A stretch of DNA of 64,000 nucleotides from Megalonaias nervosa (GCA_016617855.1 JAECUM010001153.1:1-64000), one strand, 5' to 3'. Shown: positions 46,056 through 58,324, numbered from the stretch's first letter. Notes: generated by a model from the letters alone, not told the origin. Program-made: numbers and translations.

Positions 46056-46649
46056 TAATAACTGAGAGCAGTTCCAATTTGAATGAGTAAACAAACATCC
46101 CTTGATATGATCCCATGTTAAAAAACAAAGTTGCCCCAAAAATCAGTGGAATTCTGGAAAAGAGTGCATTATACTTGCAAGCCCCACCTTTTTTCTTTTT
46201 TTTTTTTTTTTAAAATCCTTCATATATTTTGAAAAGTTAAACCATATTTGTACTTGGAAGTAGTAATTTACCCCTACATTTTCAGTTCTAAAATAACCCT
46301 GCAGATGCAAGTCAATCAAGCATACCCAGCCCTCAATTCATAAAGCTCCACTATTTTACAGTACATGAACTTTCAGAGTGAAAAATTATTATTTATGTGA
46401 TAAATATAGGATTGATGCTCCGTATTCAGCAACAGCGTCAGATGACAAATCCGTATGGAAACCAAATTGTTTCTTGCTTTAGAAAATGAGTTTGAATATG
46501 CACTCAAGCACAGGAGTTTTGTGAGGCCATTTTCTCCTCCCTAGATTTATTATTCTTTGTTCTTGAGGTCTCCATTAGCAGTTACACTAGATGACTTGAA
46601 GAAAGTTTACTTTTCTCATGAGCTTTATTTTTTTCCCTCCGTATCGAAG

Positions 46650-46788
46650 AGGTGCAGTTCAGATCTGGAAGCCCAAGGTTACACCAATGTCAGAGTTGCG
46701 TCCAAATGAGCTTCGTCAGATTGAGACAGCCACAGGGGATCAGGTGACAGCTACACAGAAAACCTCACTGGCTAGGGACCATTTAGAT
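46650..46788 (+). CDS. LDB3: ZASP/LDB3-like PDZ-LIM protein, exon 3
   Basis: The acceptor is TATCGAAG at 46642-46649 after a T/C-rich tract, and the donor GAT|GTAAGT at 46789. The first A completes the split AG|A arginine codon from exon 2, giving VQRGAVQIWKPKVTP. This is the family's usual PDZ exit followed by the W-P-V-P linker. Residues 92-137 continue MSELRPNELRQIETATGDQV and TATQKTSLARDHLD, a polar, probably unstructured linker. It leaves in phase 0, matching exon 4. Confidence 0.9.
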
Positions 46789-47050
46789 GTAAGTACATAT
46801 AGTTTTGGATCTTGCTAGCTTTTGTAAGAATTTTGTACTTCCTGTCCTGACCTTCACCTTGCCAAATAATGAACACTATAGCTACATTTAATAAAACTTT
46901 AAATTGTTTTCACATAACAGAAGTCACCTACACACAGTAGTTCTGCAGATAATATGTGTGTAATACAAGTTGCCTGGTTCTGTGATATAGAAACCTAGTT
47001 CATTACAAAAGCCTTTTGAAACGGAGACCAAGTCTAGAAAAAATGTAATG

Positions 47051-47222
47051 CAGTGGTTCCCAACCCCTAGGTCATGACTCAAATCAGGGTCACGAAGACA
47101 TTCTGGAGGATCACCAGGATATTTTTGAGGGTGGCAAAACTACCAAATTTTGGAAATGTGGGTCATGAGGCTCAGAAAAACTATTTTTTAAATTTGTGGC
47201 AAAAAAATTTTGGGAACCACTG
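47051..47222. mobile_element. 172-bp hAT-type MITE with perfect 8-bp target duplication
   Basis: Termini CAGTGGTTCCCAAC and, inverted, CAGTGGTTCCCAAA. ATGTAATG is present exactly on both sides (47043-47050 and 47223-47230). The 'CAGTGGTTCCCAAC' end is typical of hAT MITEs. No coding potential. Confidence 0.95.
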
Positions 47223-47654
47223 ATGTAATGTGTGCTTTGGCCATAAAACAACAGACAAGAGTTTTAGCCGAGTCCTATTAAAAGGAATTAGATCTGTTAG
47301 AGCAGTCATTAAACAACCGACAAAAGTAATGGTTGAAAGGGAATTAGTCATAATTAGTTGTTGTTGAATGGCCATCAAGCAACAGTGGTGGTGGAGTTAG
47401 TTAATTGTGCTAGAGTGGACATCAAGAGACAGGAGTGATGGTTGAATTCCATTACAAGAGTCAGTCATGCTAGTATGGCAACTGCTTTTACATAATAACT
47501 AGTCATAATAACAAAATAATTAGTAAGATATTTTGGAACTTTGTTCTGTTAGATATAAAGCAAACCATGATCCCAAATTACTGCATTTGCCCTCCAAAGA
47601 ATTCATCCAAAATAAATTTTTCATACAAACAGTTTAGGTCCAGTTGTCTAACAA

Positions 47655-48692
47655 GATCTAACACCTTAGAGATAAATCCTATTTAACTACTGCTGTTTAC
47701 ACGTTAGAGATAAATCCTGTTAAACTAGTGCTATTTATACCCTCGAGATAAATTCTATTCGACTTGTACTGTTTTACACCCTTGAGATAAATCCTATTAG
47801 ACTAGTGTTATTTACACCTTAGAGATAGATCTTATTAGACTTGTGCTATTTATACCCTTGAGATAAATCCTATTAGACTAGTGCTGTTTATACCCTTGAG
47901 ATAAATCCTATTAGGCTAGTGTTATTTACACCTTAGAGATAAATCTTATTAGACTTGTGCTATTTATACCCTCGAGATAAATCCTATTAGACTAGTGCTA
48001 TTTATACCCTTGAGATAAATCCTATTAGACTAGTGTTATTTATGCCTTAGAGATAAATCTTATTAGACTTATGCTATTTATACCCTCGAGATAAATCCTA
48101 TTTGACTAGTGCTATTTATACCCTTGAGACAGATCCTATTTGTCATGTGCTATTTATACCCTTGAGATAAATCCTGTTCGACTAGTGCTATTTATACCGT
48201 CGAAATAAATCCTATTCGACTTGTGCTATTTACACCCACGAGATAAATCCTATTTGACTAGTGCTGTTTACACCTAGAGATAAATCCTATTTGACTAGTG
48301 CTGTTTACACCTAGAGATAAATCCTATTTGACTACTGCTGTTTACACCTTAGAGATAAATCCTATTAGATTAGTGCTGTTTACACCTTAGAGATAAATCT
48401 TATTAGACTTGTGCTATTTATACCTTTGAGATAAATCCTATTTGACTAATGCTGTTTATACCCTTGAGATAAATCCTAATTGACATGTGCTATTTATACC
48501 CTTGAGATAAATCCTATTCAACTAGTGCTGATTATACTGTCAAAATAAATCCTATTCGACTAGTGCTATTTACACCTGCAGGATAAATCCTATTCAACTA
48601 GTGCTGTTTACACTCTCAAGATAAATCCTATTAGATGAGTGCTGTTTACACTCTCTAGATAAATCCTTTTTGACTAATGCTGTTCGAATATA
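47655..48692. repeat. 38-bp satellite array, about 27 copies
   Basis: Unit of the form ttatacccttgagataaatc + ctattagactagtgctat (38 bp), with many single-base variants and mixed subtypes. Intronic (intron 3). Confidence 0.95.
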
Positions 48693-49250
48693 TTTGGTTC
48701 AGCATATATCACTTTCAGTGAAACAGTTAGTGTAGCAATTAATATTTACTATGATCAGGTTTTGGATGAGAGATGGTTCTGCATTATTTCTGATGTTTCA
48801 GACAAGTTTTTGATGAAATGCATAAAGAAAAATAATGTCATGTACATTATGAATCTGTCGGAATCTCTTAGGAATGTTAGCTTGCTTTTATTTAACTTAT
48901 TATTTTCTTGGGAAAGATTGATTCAGAGTTTAGGGAAATTGTTCATTTCTATAATTTCTCCATAAATGTTTGTTAGATTTTCTTCGGAAATAAGATTCAT
49001 TATTGTCTTCTGTAGTAATTCATTTTTGACTCATTTGCCAAATCTAGATATTTTCAGGTCTCTGGCAAGATGCCATGTAAACAAATTAATAGATTATTAA
49101 TAAATCATTGTTAATTTTTTTCAAAATTACAAATCATCATGAAATTTTATTGAATTTCTAAAAGTGCTTCATACATATGTTTCTAATAATGTTAAATATA
49201 ATTTTTTGCTTAAATTTCTCATGCAAAGTAATCTTTATGAAATTTCAATT
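48693..49250. other. Intron 3, unique part
   Basis: AT-rich. A 67-codon frame at 48762 has no recognised domain. Confidence 0.5.
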
Positions 49251-49254
49251 TAAT

Positions 49255-50168
49255 AACTTGTCAGTTAACTTTTAGTTACATAGTCTCTCTTAAATTTTAG
49301 TTGCATAAATAGTCTTTATTGATTTGCAGTTGCATAAATAGTCTATTAAATTTCATTTGCATAAATAGTCTATTAAATTGCAAATTCATAAATAGTCTCT
49401 ATTAAATTACAGTTCATAAATAGCCTATTAAATTTCCATTTCATAAGTAATCTATTAAATTGCAGTTGCATAAATAGTCTGTTAGACTGCAGTTGCATAA
49501 ATAGTCTGTTATATAACAGTTAATAAATAGTCTATTAAATTTCCATTCCATGAATAGTCTATTAAATTGTAGTTCATAAATAGTCTATTAAATTTCATTT
49601 GCATAAATAGTCTGTATTAAATTTCAGTTGCATAAATAGTTAAATTTCAGTTTATTAGACTTGAATTTCAGTTTCATAAATTGTCTGTTAAATTTCAGTT
49701 CCATACATAGTCTGTGAAATTTCAGTTGCATAATTAGTCTATTAACTTGCAGTTGCACAAATAGCCACCGAAATTTTAGTTGGATAATTAGTCTATTAAA
49801 TTGCAGTTGCATAAATAGTCCCTATTAAATTTCAGTTGCATAAATAGTCTATTAAACTTAACTTCCATACATAATCTATGTAATTTCAGTTGCATAATTA
49901 GTCTATAAACTTGCTGTTCCATCAGTATTTGCTATTAAATTTCAGTTGCATAGTTTCTTTTAAATTTTAGTTGCATAGTTTATTAAATTCCAGTTTCATA
50001 GTCTATTAAATTTCATTTGCATGAATGGTCTATTAAATTTCAGTTGCATCAATAATCTAATAAATTGCAGTTGCATAAATAGTCTATTAAATTTCATTTG
50101 CATGAATGGTCTATTAAATTTCAGTTGCATAAATAATCTAATAAATTGCAGTTGCATAAATAGTCTCT
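49255..50168. repeat. About 27-bp degenerate satellite, about 33 copies
   Basis: Unit of the form tttcagttgcataaatagtc + tattaaa (27 bp). Lengths vary from about 18 to 30 bp. It is the most degenerate of the long arrays. Ends about 330 bp before exon 4. Confidence 0.9.
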
Positions 50169-50495
50169 AACAATATGTTTAAGTACAACCATGAGGAAAC
50201 AAACTGATGATGTGGCAAACTGATGGTGTCACACTGTATTTTGTCCACAAGACAATGGTTACCATGTCAAACAAAATAGAGCTTTGAGTTATTACAATAT
50301 CTACAATTTCCTCATAAATTACTCAGAAAATCAAATTCAGAACTTTTGCATAAATAGGAAAATATACATGAAAAATAAGATTTGGAATAAAATGATATAT
50401 TGTTAAATCACTGTATATGGTTTGTGCAAAGTAGGAAAATGTCTACCGATAACTATAATGTCAGGTTTCACAGGCCATCTGTCTTTTTTTTCCAG

Positions 50496-50701
50496 GAGCC
50501 ATGTACAATAGGCTCAGCTCATAATCGGTCAGCACGTCCATTCCCTGGATCAGGCAGTATGGGATATGATTCACCACAGAAAAAAGCCATCCCAAAAGTT
50601 GTCCATGCTCAGTTTAATTCCCCCATTGGTTTATACTCTGCTGATAACATCGCCACAACTTATGCACAGCAGACAGCTCATATTCAATCAGAAATGGAAA
50701 A
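50496..50701 (+). CDS. LDB3: ZASP/LDB3-like PDZ-LIM protein, exon 4 (ZASP motif)
   Basis: The acceptor is TTTTTTTCCAG ending at 50495 and the donor GAAAA|GTAATT at 50702. Phase 0 in, two bases into a codon out. Residues 138-205 open EPCTIGSAHNRSARPFPGSG, a Ser/Pro/Gly linker. The ZASP motif follows (about residues 171-197): KVVHAQFNSPIGLYSADNIA and TTYAQQ. H-QFNSPIGLYS--NI is diagnostic for the ZM motif shared by LDB3/ZASP, ALP and CLP36, which binds the rod of alpha-actinin and targets the protein to Z-discs. Together with the N-terminal PDZ domain this makes the family assignment secure. The tail AHIQSEMEK is probably helical. Confidence 0.96.
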
Positions 50702-51278
50702 GTAATTATTTTCATTGTTATGCACCATCCTTTTTATAGTTTGTAGTTTTTCATTGTTATCAAAACATTGTCATGTTTGTATCATACCTTCTGTGTTATC
50801 ATGTTTGTATCATACCTTCTGTGTTATCCAAATGTAGTCACTTTTGTACCATACATTCATCGTTTTCTAAATGCTGTCTTTATTCACAGAATTGACTTTA
50901 CATTTTGCAGTTTGAAAAAGTTCGTGCGCTATGCTTTTGAAAATTAAAATTCAGATATGAGAATCTGTAAAAAAAAATCAAATGTTCAAGAAATTTTTGT
51001 TCATTGCAACTATCACAGCAAAGTTAGGAGTTTGATTTAGTGTGATACAGATGGAGAATGATCTCAGGCAGTGGTATACATATCAATTAAATAAAAATGG
51101 AGAATTATCTCAGGCAAGGGTATATGTATCCAAGATTTGTCGACGACATTATGAGTTTTTCACACTTTGTCTTTTTCATGTCTTTCAGGAGGACTTTATG
51201 GAATTTACAAGCTTTTTCATAGGTTGCAAAAATCCTGCTGCATTAATTGTGACTTGTGAAGCAGAAATTTTGAAGAAA

Positions 51279-52168
51279 TTTTTACTATATGGTCTTAAAC
51301 TAAGTAACAAAAAAACAAAAAAAAAACAACAAGTTTTGTAAAAGTCAACAAATAATTATTTCCTCTGAATACAAAGTAAAATTTTAAAAAGAACTTACAA
51401 TATTGTTAATTAAATCCCAAATAGTCCTAAAAGTTTTATCACAAGTCCAGATATATAAAGTTCCAACTGAATTCTTGAGGTATTCCAAATAAGTTCCAAT
51501 ATTGAATGTGTTGATGTGCCTGTAGCCTTGAATATGCTAATGTGACAGTAGCCTGGATTGTAGCAATGTGCTAAGAATCTTTTGATGTATCACAATAATA
51601 AATTCCAAATTAATGTTCCAGTCTAAGAATATTATTGATGAGCACTTTGTATTTCAAGTGAATAATAGTTTGAGTAAATAATTCCATCCAAATGAAATAT
51701 TAAACACAACAGTAAGATTGATTCTGCTAAAGATGTTAAAGCAAGAATGTGTAATTTCTCAAGTAAACAATATTATATAAAAAGCTACGACACAAACATA
51801 GAACCTGGATGAGGGTCAAAAGTTCATTTATAGAGTATTCCAAGTTGTCAACAAACCAAAGTCTGTTACCAAAATTATAATAAAGAATATGGTAGACATA
51901 AGGTAGACCAGGTTATTCATAGGCAAATTCCAGTGTCCAAGACTCAGATCCAAATAACCATGTTTACTTCCATTGATAATATCCTAATATTTAATCTATT
52001 CTCACAGAGAAATATAAGTTAAGTATTATGTTGTTTACAAAATCAATGGCCCTAGTCAGGTACACAGTGAACTTGATTTTGGACAAGGTCATGTATAAGA
52101 CACAAATGTGTGTCACATATAATCATTAATAAAAGTCAACAAGTAATACAAATTAAATATACATAACA
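51279..52168 (-). mobile_element. LTR-like repeat, second long copy
   Basis: Matches the solo LTR at 41974-42920 along its length: start '(t)tac.atatggtcttaaactaa', then 'caacaagttttgtaaaagtc', then 'aaattaaatatacataaca' at the end. The left terminus is eroded (TTTAC for TGTTAC) and no target duplication is evident. Intron 4 of the PDZ-LIM gene. Confidence 0.7.
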
Positions 52169-52534
52169 TCATCACACTTAACATCCATGGTGTTTTTAAA
52201 CAATTTTACTCAGAGATTTTAAATGATCAAGACAGTCTAATACAATACATTAGGTCGGCTACCTATTTTACATAGCGTGCCACTTTTTTCTAGATTAATT
52301 ACAAAACGAATGAGCATGTGCCACCAGTAAGAGAGTAACACTGGTAAAATCAAGATGTTTGGCTGCCCTTCGCATGCCACACAAAACCTCTTGACATGCG
52401 CATGTGTGCCGTAGGTTGCCAACCCCAGCATTAGGGTGTTCAAATTTAATTGTAATGATTGATTCGACCTAAATGGGGGGTAATTTATATCTTCATTATC
52501 TCCTGAGTCAGAAATTTGTCTACATCTCTTTCAG

Positions 52535-52764
52535 TCTAGATGTAACAGATGTCCCTGTGGGAATCAAACTGTCTGGTGGAACATTGCAGCAGGTCAGCAG
52601 GGATGAGGGCAGAGGCTATGGTAAGGAGTCTCCAGAATCAGCAGAAGCAGATAATGCTGGAATTGCCCAGTCTGAGTCACTGAGAAGCATGCAAGAGGAG
52701 AATGAGCTGGATCAAGAAGTGTCGTCACTTACTAACCAGCATGAACAGCAGCTTACTAATGGAA
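52535..52764 (+). CDS. LDB3: ZASP/LDB3-like PDZ-LIM protein, exon 5 (linker)
   Basis: The acceptor is TCTTTCAG at 52527-52534 and the donor GGAA|GTATGT at 52765. The first T completes AA|T (Asn) from exon 4, and the exon ends one base into a codon. Residues 207-282 read LDVTDVPVGIKLSGGTLQQV, then an acidic, Ser/Glu-rich segment (SRDEGRGYGKESPESAEADN) and a Gln/Glu-rich, probably helical segment (MQEENELDQEVSSLTNQHEQ). No domain recognised. Linkers between the ZM motif and the LIM domains are the most variable and most alternatively spliced parts of this family, so this exon may be optional in some isoforms. Confidence 0.82.
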
Positions 52765-52814
52765 GTATGTATTGTGTGTACTAACATTATTACTGTGATG
52801 TTTTTCATAGAAAT

Positions 52815-53419
52815 TAGGGGTGTAATGATTGATACATAATACAATTATTCACTATAACAATACTTACAAAATTAGAGCAAAACATTAAAAACTACATTTT
52901 CCAATCTGGGATTCACTACTTGATGTACTAGTAAGATGAATATTGCTGTTGATTATTTTATACTTTAGAAGAAAAAAAAAACCCAAAACAATAAGCTCTA
53001 AGTGTTGAATTTGAATGCTAAAAATAGGCAGACATTCATGTGCAGTTTCTTCCCAGTCATCTGTATAATGGATACTGTTAGGTGTTGGCATGCTGTTCTG
53101 CTGATAGCATATTATATGATATAGCAAGACACATGTATACTGGGATATAGTATACCAAGAGATATGTAAACTGGGATATAGTATGGCAAGATATATGTAT
53201 ACTGGGATGTAGTATAGCAAGAGACATGTATACTGGGATGTAGTATAGCAAGAGACATGTATACTGGGATGTAGTATAGCAAGAGATATGTAAACTGGTA
53301 TGTAGTATAGCAAGAGACATGTATACTGGGATATAGTATAGCAAGAGACATGTATACTCGGATGTAATATAGCAAGAGATATGTATACTGGGATTTAGTT
53401 TAGCACGATATAGATATAG

Positions 53420-53451
<32 letters not shown>

Positions 53452-54184
53452 TGGGATATAGTATAGCAAGAGATATGTATACTGGGATATAGTATACCAA
53501 GAGATATGTATACTGGGATGTAGTATAGCAAGAGATATGTATACTGGGATGTAGTGTAGCAAGAGACATTTATACTGGGATGTAGTATAGCAAGAGACAT
53601 GTATACTGGGATATAGTATAGCAAGAGACATGTATACTGGGATATAGTATAGCAAGAGACATGTATACTGGGATATAGTATAGCAAGAGACATGTATACT
53701 GGAATGTAGTATAGCAAGAGATATATATACTGGGATGTAGTATAGCAAGAGACATGTATACTGGGATATAGTATAGCAAGAGGCAGGGATATAGCATAGC
53801 AGGAGATATGTATACTGCTGTGTATTTCAGTGGCAGGTGCCATATGGGAAAGGGTTAAGTTATTAAGGAAATTTGGAATGCATGTTAAAAAAAAACACTT
53901 TAGTTTGAGGTCATTTTAAACACCTTCTCAGTGTGAGGTCATTTTGAAAAAGACACCTTATCAAGTTTTCTTTTATTAATTATTTTGTTTACATTTCTTG
54001 AACAACTTTCTTTTCACTGCCATGTTCTATTGGTGAAATCAAGTACAGCTTGATTGGCATTATAACAATGTAATATTTTTTTCCACATTGGTTGAATTTT
54101 AACTTGTAGTACTGCAAAATATAATGAAATGTATGTTGTGATGTGTATCATATCATACTACTCTACCATATCGTTACACCCCTA
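52815..54184. mobile_element. hAT-like TIR element enclosing a satellite
   Basis: Left end TAGGGGTGTAATGATTGATA; right end complement TAGGGGTGTAACGATATGGT. Flanks are ATAGAAAT (52807-52814) and ATAGTAGT (54185-54192), an 8-bp duplication matching at 6 positions. The 'TAGGGGTGTAACGAT' end is of hAT type. The interior has no transposase and is half occupied by the 31-bp array (53105-53815). It lies about 50 bp after exon 5. Confidence 0.8.
53105..53815. repeat. 31-bp satellite array inside the TIR element, about 22 copies
   Basis: Unit of the form gtatagcaagagacatgtat + actgggatata (31 bp), interrupted by a (TA)n(CA)n tract at about 53410-53450. Multiple minus-strand frames of up to 163 codons show the same peptide in different frames. 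Confidence 0.95.
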
Positions 54185-54584
54185 ATAGTAGTATTTTTTA
54201 TAACCATATTTACCTGTTATAACATGCATCCAGCTGCAAGCAACATAAATTCAGATATTTGTTACTTTATGCCCTGGTAGAACAGTCCAATTGAAATAAG
54301 GTTTCTCACATGCTTGGAAATGGGACAAAGTCAGAAATAAGATAAGGTTTGTTTCTGTCGAAGTCTATGGCAAATAAACCAGGAAATTATACTGATCATG
54401 AGTATTATTTGTTGACTTGTATTACTGGAAATTTGGGAAGTTCTGGATGTCGTCAGTCGTTTGATGTACGTTTGCTGCATAGGTAACTTCTGCAGGTCAG
54501 CACAATATTCAGTCAGCTTAATCAGGAGCCAAAATGTCCTCTAATACAATGATTCACAATGTCTGTAATTTTTTTTTTTTAAAT

Positions 54585-55600
54585 GGGGAAAGAGTACTGT
54601 ATAAACTGATAAAACTGGTTGGATATATATGGGGAAAGAGTACTGCATAAACTGACAGTCAGGAAAACTCAGGCTAGATGTACATGAGGAAAGACTACTG
54701 CATAAACTAATTGACATGAAAACTGGCTGGATGTACATGAGGAAAGAGTACTGCATAAACTGATAGGAAAACTCTGGTTAGATGTATATGGGGAAAGAGT
54801 ACTGCATAAACTGACAGTCAGGAAACCTCAGGCTAGATGTACATGAGGAAAGTACTTTATAAACTGATAGTCAGGAAAACTGATTAGCTGTACATGAGGA
54901 AAGAGTACTGCATAGACTAATAGGCAGGAAAACTCTGGCTGGATGTACAGGAGGAAATAGTACTGCATAAACTGATAGGGAAACTCTAGATGTGCATGAG
55001 GAAAGAGTACTGCATAAACTGATCATCAGGAAAACTGGTTAGATGTACCTGAGGAAAGAGTACTGCATAAACTGATAGGAAAACTCTGGTTAGATGTACA
55101 TGGGGAAAGTGTGCTGCATAAACTGATAGTCAGGAAAACTGGTTAGATTACATGGGGAAAGAGTACTGCATAAATCAATAGGAAAACTGGTTAGATGCAT
55201 ATGAGGGAAGATTGCTGCATTAACTAACAGGAAACCTCTGCTGAGATGTACATGGGGAAAGAGTACTGCATATACTGATAGTCTGAAAACTGGCTACATG
55301 TACATTGGGTAAAGGGTACTGGATAAATTGATAGTCAGGAAAACTCAGGCTTGATGTATGTGAGGAAAGAGTACTTACTGCTTGAACAAATATTCAGGAA
55401 AACTCAGGGTTGATGTATATAAGGAAAGAATGCATAAGCTGATAGGAAAACTCTAACTAGATGTACATGAAGAAAGAATACTGCATAAATTGATAGTCAG
55501 GAAAACTCAGGCTAGATGTACATGAGGAAAGAGTACTGCATAAAATGATAGCCAGGAAAACTCAGGCTAGATGTACATGATAAAAGAAACCCACTGACTA
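54585..55600. repeat. About 55-bp satellite, about 17 degenerate copies
   Basis: Unit of the form aggaaaactcaggctagatg + tacatgaggaaagagtactg + cataaactgatagtc. Lengths vary by loss of the 'gtcaggaaaac' piece. Intron 5. Confidence 0.92.
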
Positions 55601-56330
55601 CCAGTTTATGCAGTATATATTAACTTATCTGGCTTTGTAAGATCTAGCATCCATTAATAATAACATCTTTTTGTATGAATATATTTGTATTGGATGAAAG
55701 AGATTATCATTTAGATGTATGAACAAAATTTGCTAACACACACAGACACACACACACACACATAACTAGCCTCATGCCCTCACTTTTGCTGCAGTCAATT
55801 TTTATGGTTCCCATTGCTTGTAAGTTTATTGAGGGATAGCTGTGCTGGTTTCTGTTTAATAGATCATGTGTTTAATTCAGGTTTGAATTTGGATGTTAAT
55901 GGAGAGTATCAAAATAGGTGCATGTTTGATTTATGAAGTCCATACATTCAGTCCTTAAATGATTTTGCTCCCATTCAGTGAGTGCTGTGGATGAGCCCTA
56001 AAAGATAAATTTTATGAAGGAAAAACTCTGAAGGGGCCTGGAAGTTTTATTTCAGAAAGTGTGTGAACCCTGTGATTAGAAGAATTTGCATCAGTTTGGA
56101 CTTACTGAGTATGCTGTTTGCCACAGATGCATGTTATACATTGTACTTTCCAATTCATGTACATCATTACTGCTTATTGTGAATTTCAGTATATCATATT
56201 TTCATTACTAATATTCATGATGATGTCTTAATTTCCTTTGAAATTCAGGACAGTTGGATTCTTGTGTTTTCCATTTTTATTGCTTTGTATGGCATTGTTC
56301 ATCCATCTGTCCCATAACTTTGTAATAGAA
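55601..56330. other. Intron 5, unique part with short (CA)n
   Basis: (CA)n at about 55738-55762. Nothing else recognised. Confidence 0.5.
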
Positions 56331-56334
56331 AGAT

Positions 56335-56605
56335 TTTCATGAAACTTTGGCCAAGTATGCATCATGATGAGACAGTGCTGAGTACATTAGCCAGACCCCC
56401 TATCTTTAGATATTTAGTGAAAATTTGCCCAAGGATATATCATGGTGAGATGGGGTGTTGTGTACATTAGCCAGGCCTTCTTTCTCAAGATTTTCATGAA
56501 AATTTGCCCAAGGATATATCATGATGAGACGGGGTGTTCTGTACATTAGCCAGGCCTCCTTTCTCAAGATAATGAGTGAAAATTTGCCCAAGGCAATATC
56601 ATGAT
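56335..56605. repeat. About 80-bp tandem repeat, 3-4 copies
   Basis: 'gaaaatttgcccaaggatat' + 'atcatgatgagacggggtgt' + 'tctgtacattagccaggcct' + 'cctttctcaagat'. It directly precedes the dispersed repeat at 56680. Confidence 0.88.
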
Positions 56606-56679
56606 GAGACACATACCCTAAACATACCCCAGCCTTTAAGCTGAACATCATGGAAAGGACAAATGTAATTAGCTGTACT

Positions 56680-58225
56680 GGACATTGACCAGAAGAGCTT
56701 ATGGGATGGTCTGTTGTCTGTCAGCTATCCATTCATTAGCATGAGTTTGTTATTTCTACTCCTAAACTACTAGAAGGATTGTCATGAAACTTTACACACA
56801 TTCATCCCATGGTTGAGTTGGTCCTAGATGAAAATGGTGTTAGCACATCCAGTATGCCTATTATGGCAGCCATCATGAAAATGTTGTTGTTGCTACTTCT
56901 GATTGGTCAGAAAATTTTCACTGCAAGACTTGTAATGTCTAGTTGGTTCTAAATGAAAATGGTGCTAATCTGATGTCCAATATGGTGGCTCTGGCAGCCA
57001 GCTAAATGAAATTGGTGATGATCTGACATCATCTCGAACTCTTTTGGTCACTTCTCATCCCCTGAATGGATGGTCATATCAACATCGGAATTTCACTGAA
57101 GGACATCTTATGCTGTCTGCTTGCTCCTAATTCAAATAGTGGCTCTGATGTCCAATATGGCCACCAGGGCAACCAACTAAAAATTTTTGTTATTGCTAAT
57201 CACCCTGTTTGGTTGGTCATATCAACATTAGAGTTTCACTGAAAGACTTCTTTTCCTGTCTATTTGGTCATAAATGAAAATAGTGCCAATCTGATATCCA
57301 ATATAGCTGGCACAGTGGGCATTCTTTTTATAGCTACTTCTTCTGAATGAATGGTCATATTAACATAGAATTTTCACCAAAAGGCTTCTCAGGATGTCTG
57401 TTCGATCATGAATGAAAATGGTGCTGATCTGATGTCCAATATGGTCACCATCTTGAAAATCTTGTTTTTGCTATTCCTTCTGAATGGACGGTTGTATTAG
57501 CATGGGGTCTTCATTAAAAGACTTTATAATGTCTAGCTGACCTTAAAATAAAAATGGTGCCAATCTGACATCCAGTATGGCTGCCATGGTATCCATCTTA
57601 AAAATTATGTTTTCACAACTCTACTGGGACAGAAAGTTATATAGATGTGGGGTTTCCTCCAAAAGACTTCTGTTGATGTTTGGTTGGTTTTAAATAAAAA
57701 TTTTGTTATTGCATATCTTGAAATTTTTTTTATCTCAAATCCTCACCAAATGGATGGCTATATCAACATGGGGTTTTCACCACTAGACTTCTTATGATAC
57801 CTAGTTGGTCCTAAATGAAAATGGTGCCATTTATGCAACCAGTATGGCTGCCTTGATGACTGTCTTAAAAATCTTGTTGTCACTACCTCCCCTGAGTGGA
57901 AGGTCATTTTGACAACATGGGGCTTTTAGCAAAAGATTTATAATGATAACAACATGGTCCTAAATGAAAACAGTGCCAAGCTGACATCCATTGTGTGTAC
58001 CACAGCAGCAATTTTGAAAATCTTGCTATTGCTGAAGAATATCAGAAATGGTTTCAACACTCAACATTTAAAAGAAGAAATGGTCTTATCTTGAATTCTT
58101 GGAAGTTCTTTTCGGTCAGTAGTGTCAATCTCTTTGAGAGACTCTTGTTTAATGATGTCAAATCTTTTCAGTCAGTAGTGTCAATCCCTTTGAGGGACTC
58201 TTGTTTAATGATGTCAGATCTTTTA
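56680..58225. repeat. Dispersed repeat, longest copy, with internal about 150-bp units
   Basis: It begins with the 'cttatgggatggtctgttgt' head shared with 40255, followed by about nine diverged units of the form 'aatggtcatatcaacatggg' + 'gttttcaccaaaagacttct' + 'tatgatgtctagttggtcct' + 'aaatgaaaatggtgccaatc' + 'tgacatccaatatggc..cc'. It ends with the tail shared with 43220-43395. Within the tail a 56-bp piece (ttttc.gtcagtagtgtcaa ...) is duplicated at 58109-58220. A 79-codon frame at 57995 lies in it and is not considered a gene. Confidence 0.8.
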
Positions 58226-58324
58226 GAAAAATAGCTATCTCAGTACTGATGATTTTCCATCTTTTTTCCAAAATTATTTTCTTGTCATAATGAGAGAGAA
58301 TAAAATCAGAGAATCATATGCCTT

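Noticed and set aside
45477..46090. Three overlapping + frames of 146-193 codons
   Set aside because: By-products of the about 40-bp array. The same peptide appears in each frame.
51042..51341. 99-codon frame in intron 4
   Set aside because: No domain. It runs into the LTR-like repeat at its 3' end and is not phase-compatible as an exon.
53078..53843. Minus-strand frames of up to 163 codons, hydrophobic (SLAILHPSIHISCY-like)
   Set aside because: Looks like a membrane protein but tracks the 31-bp satellite and appears in several frames.
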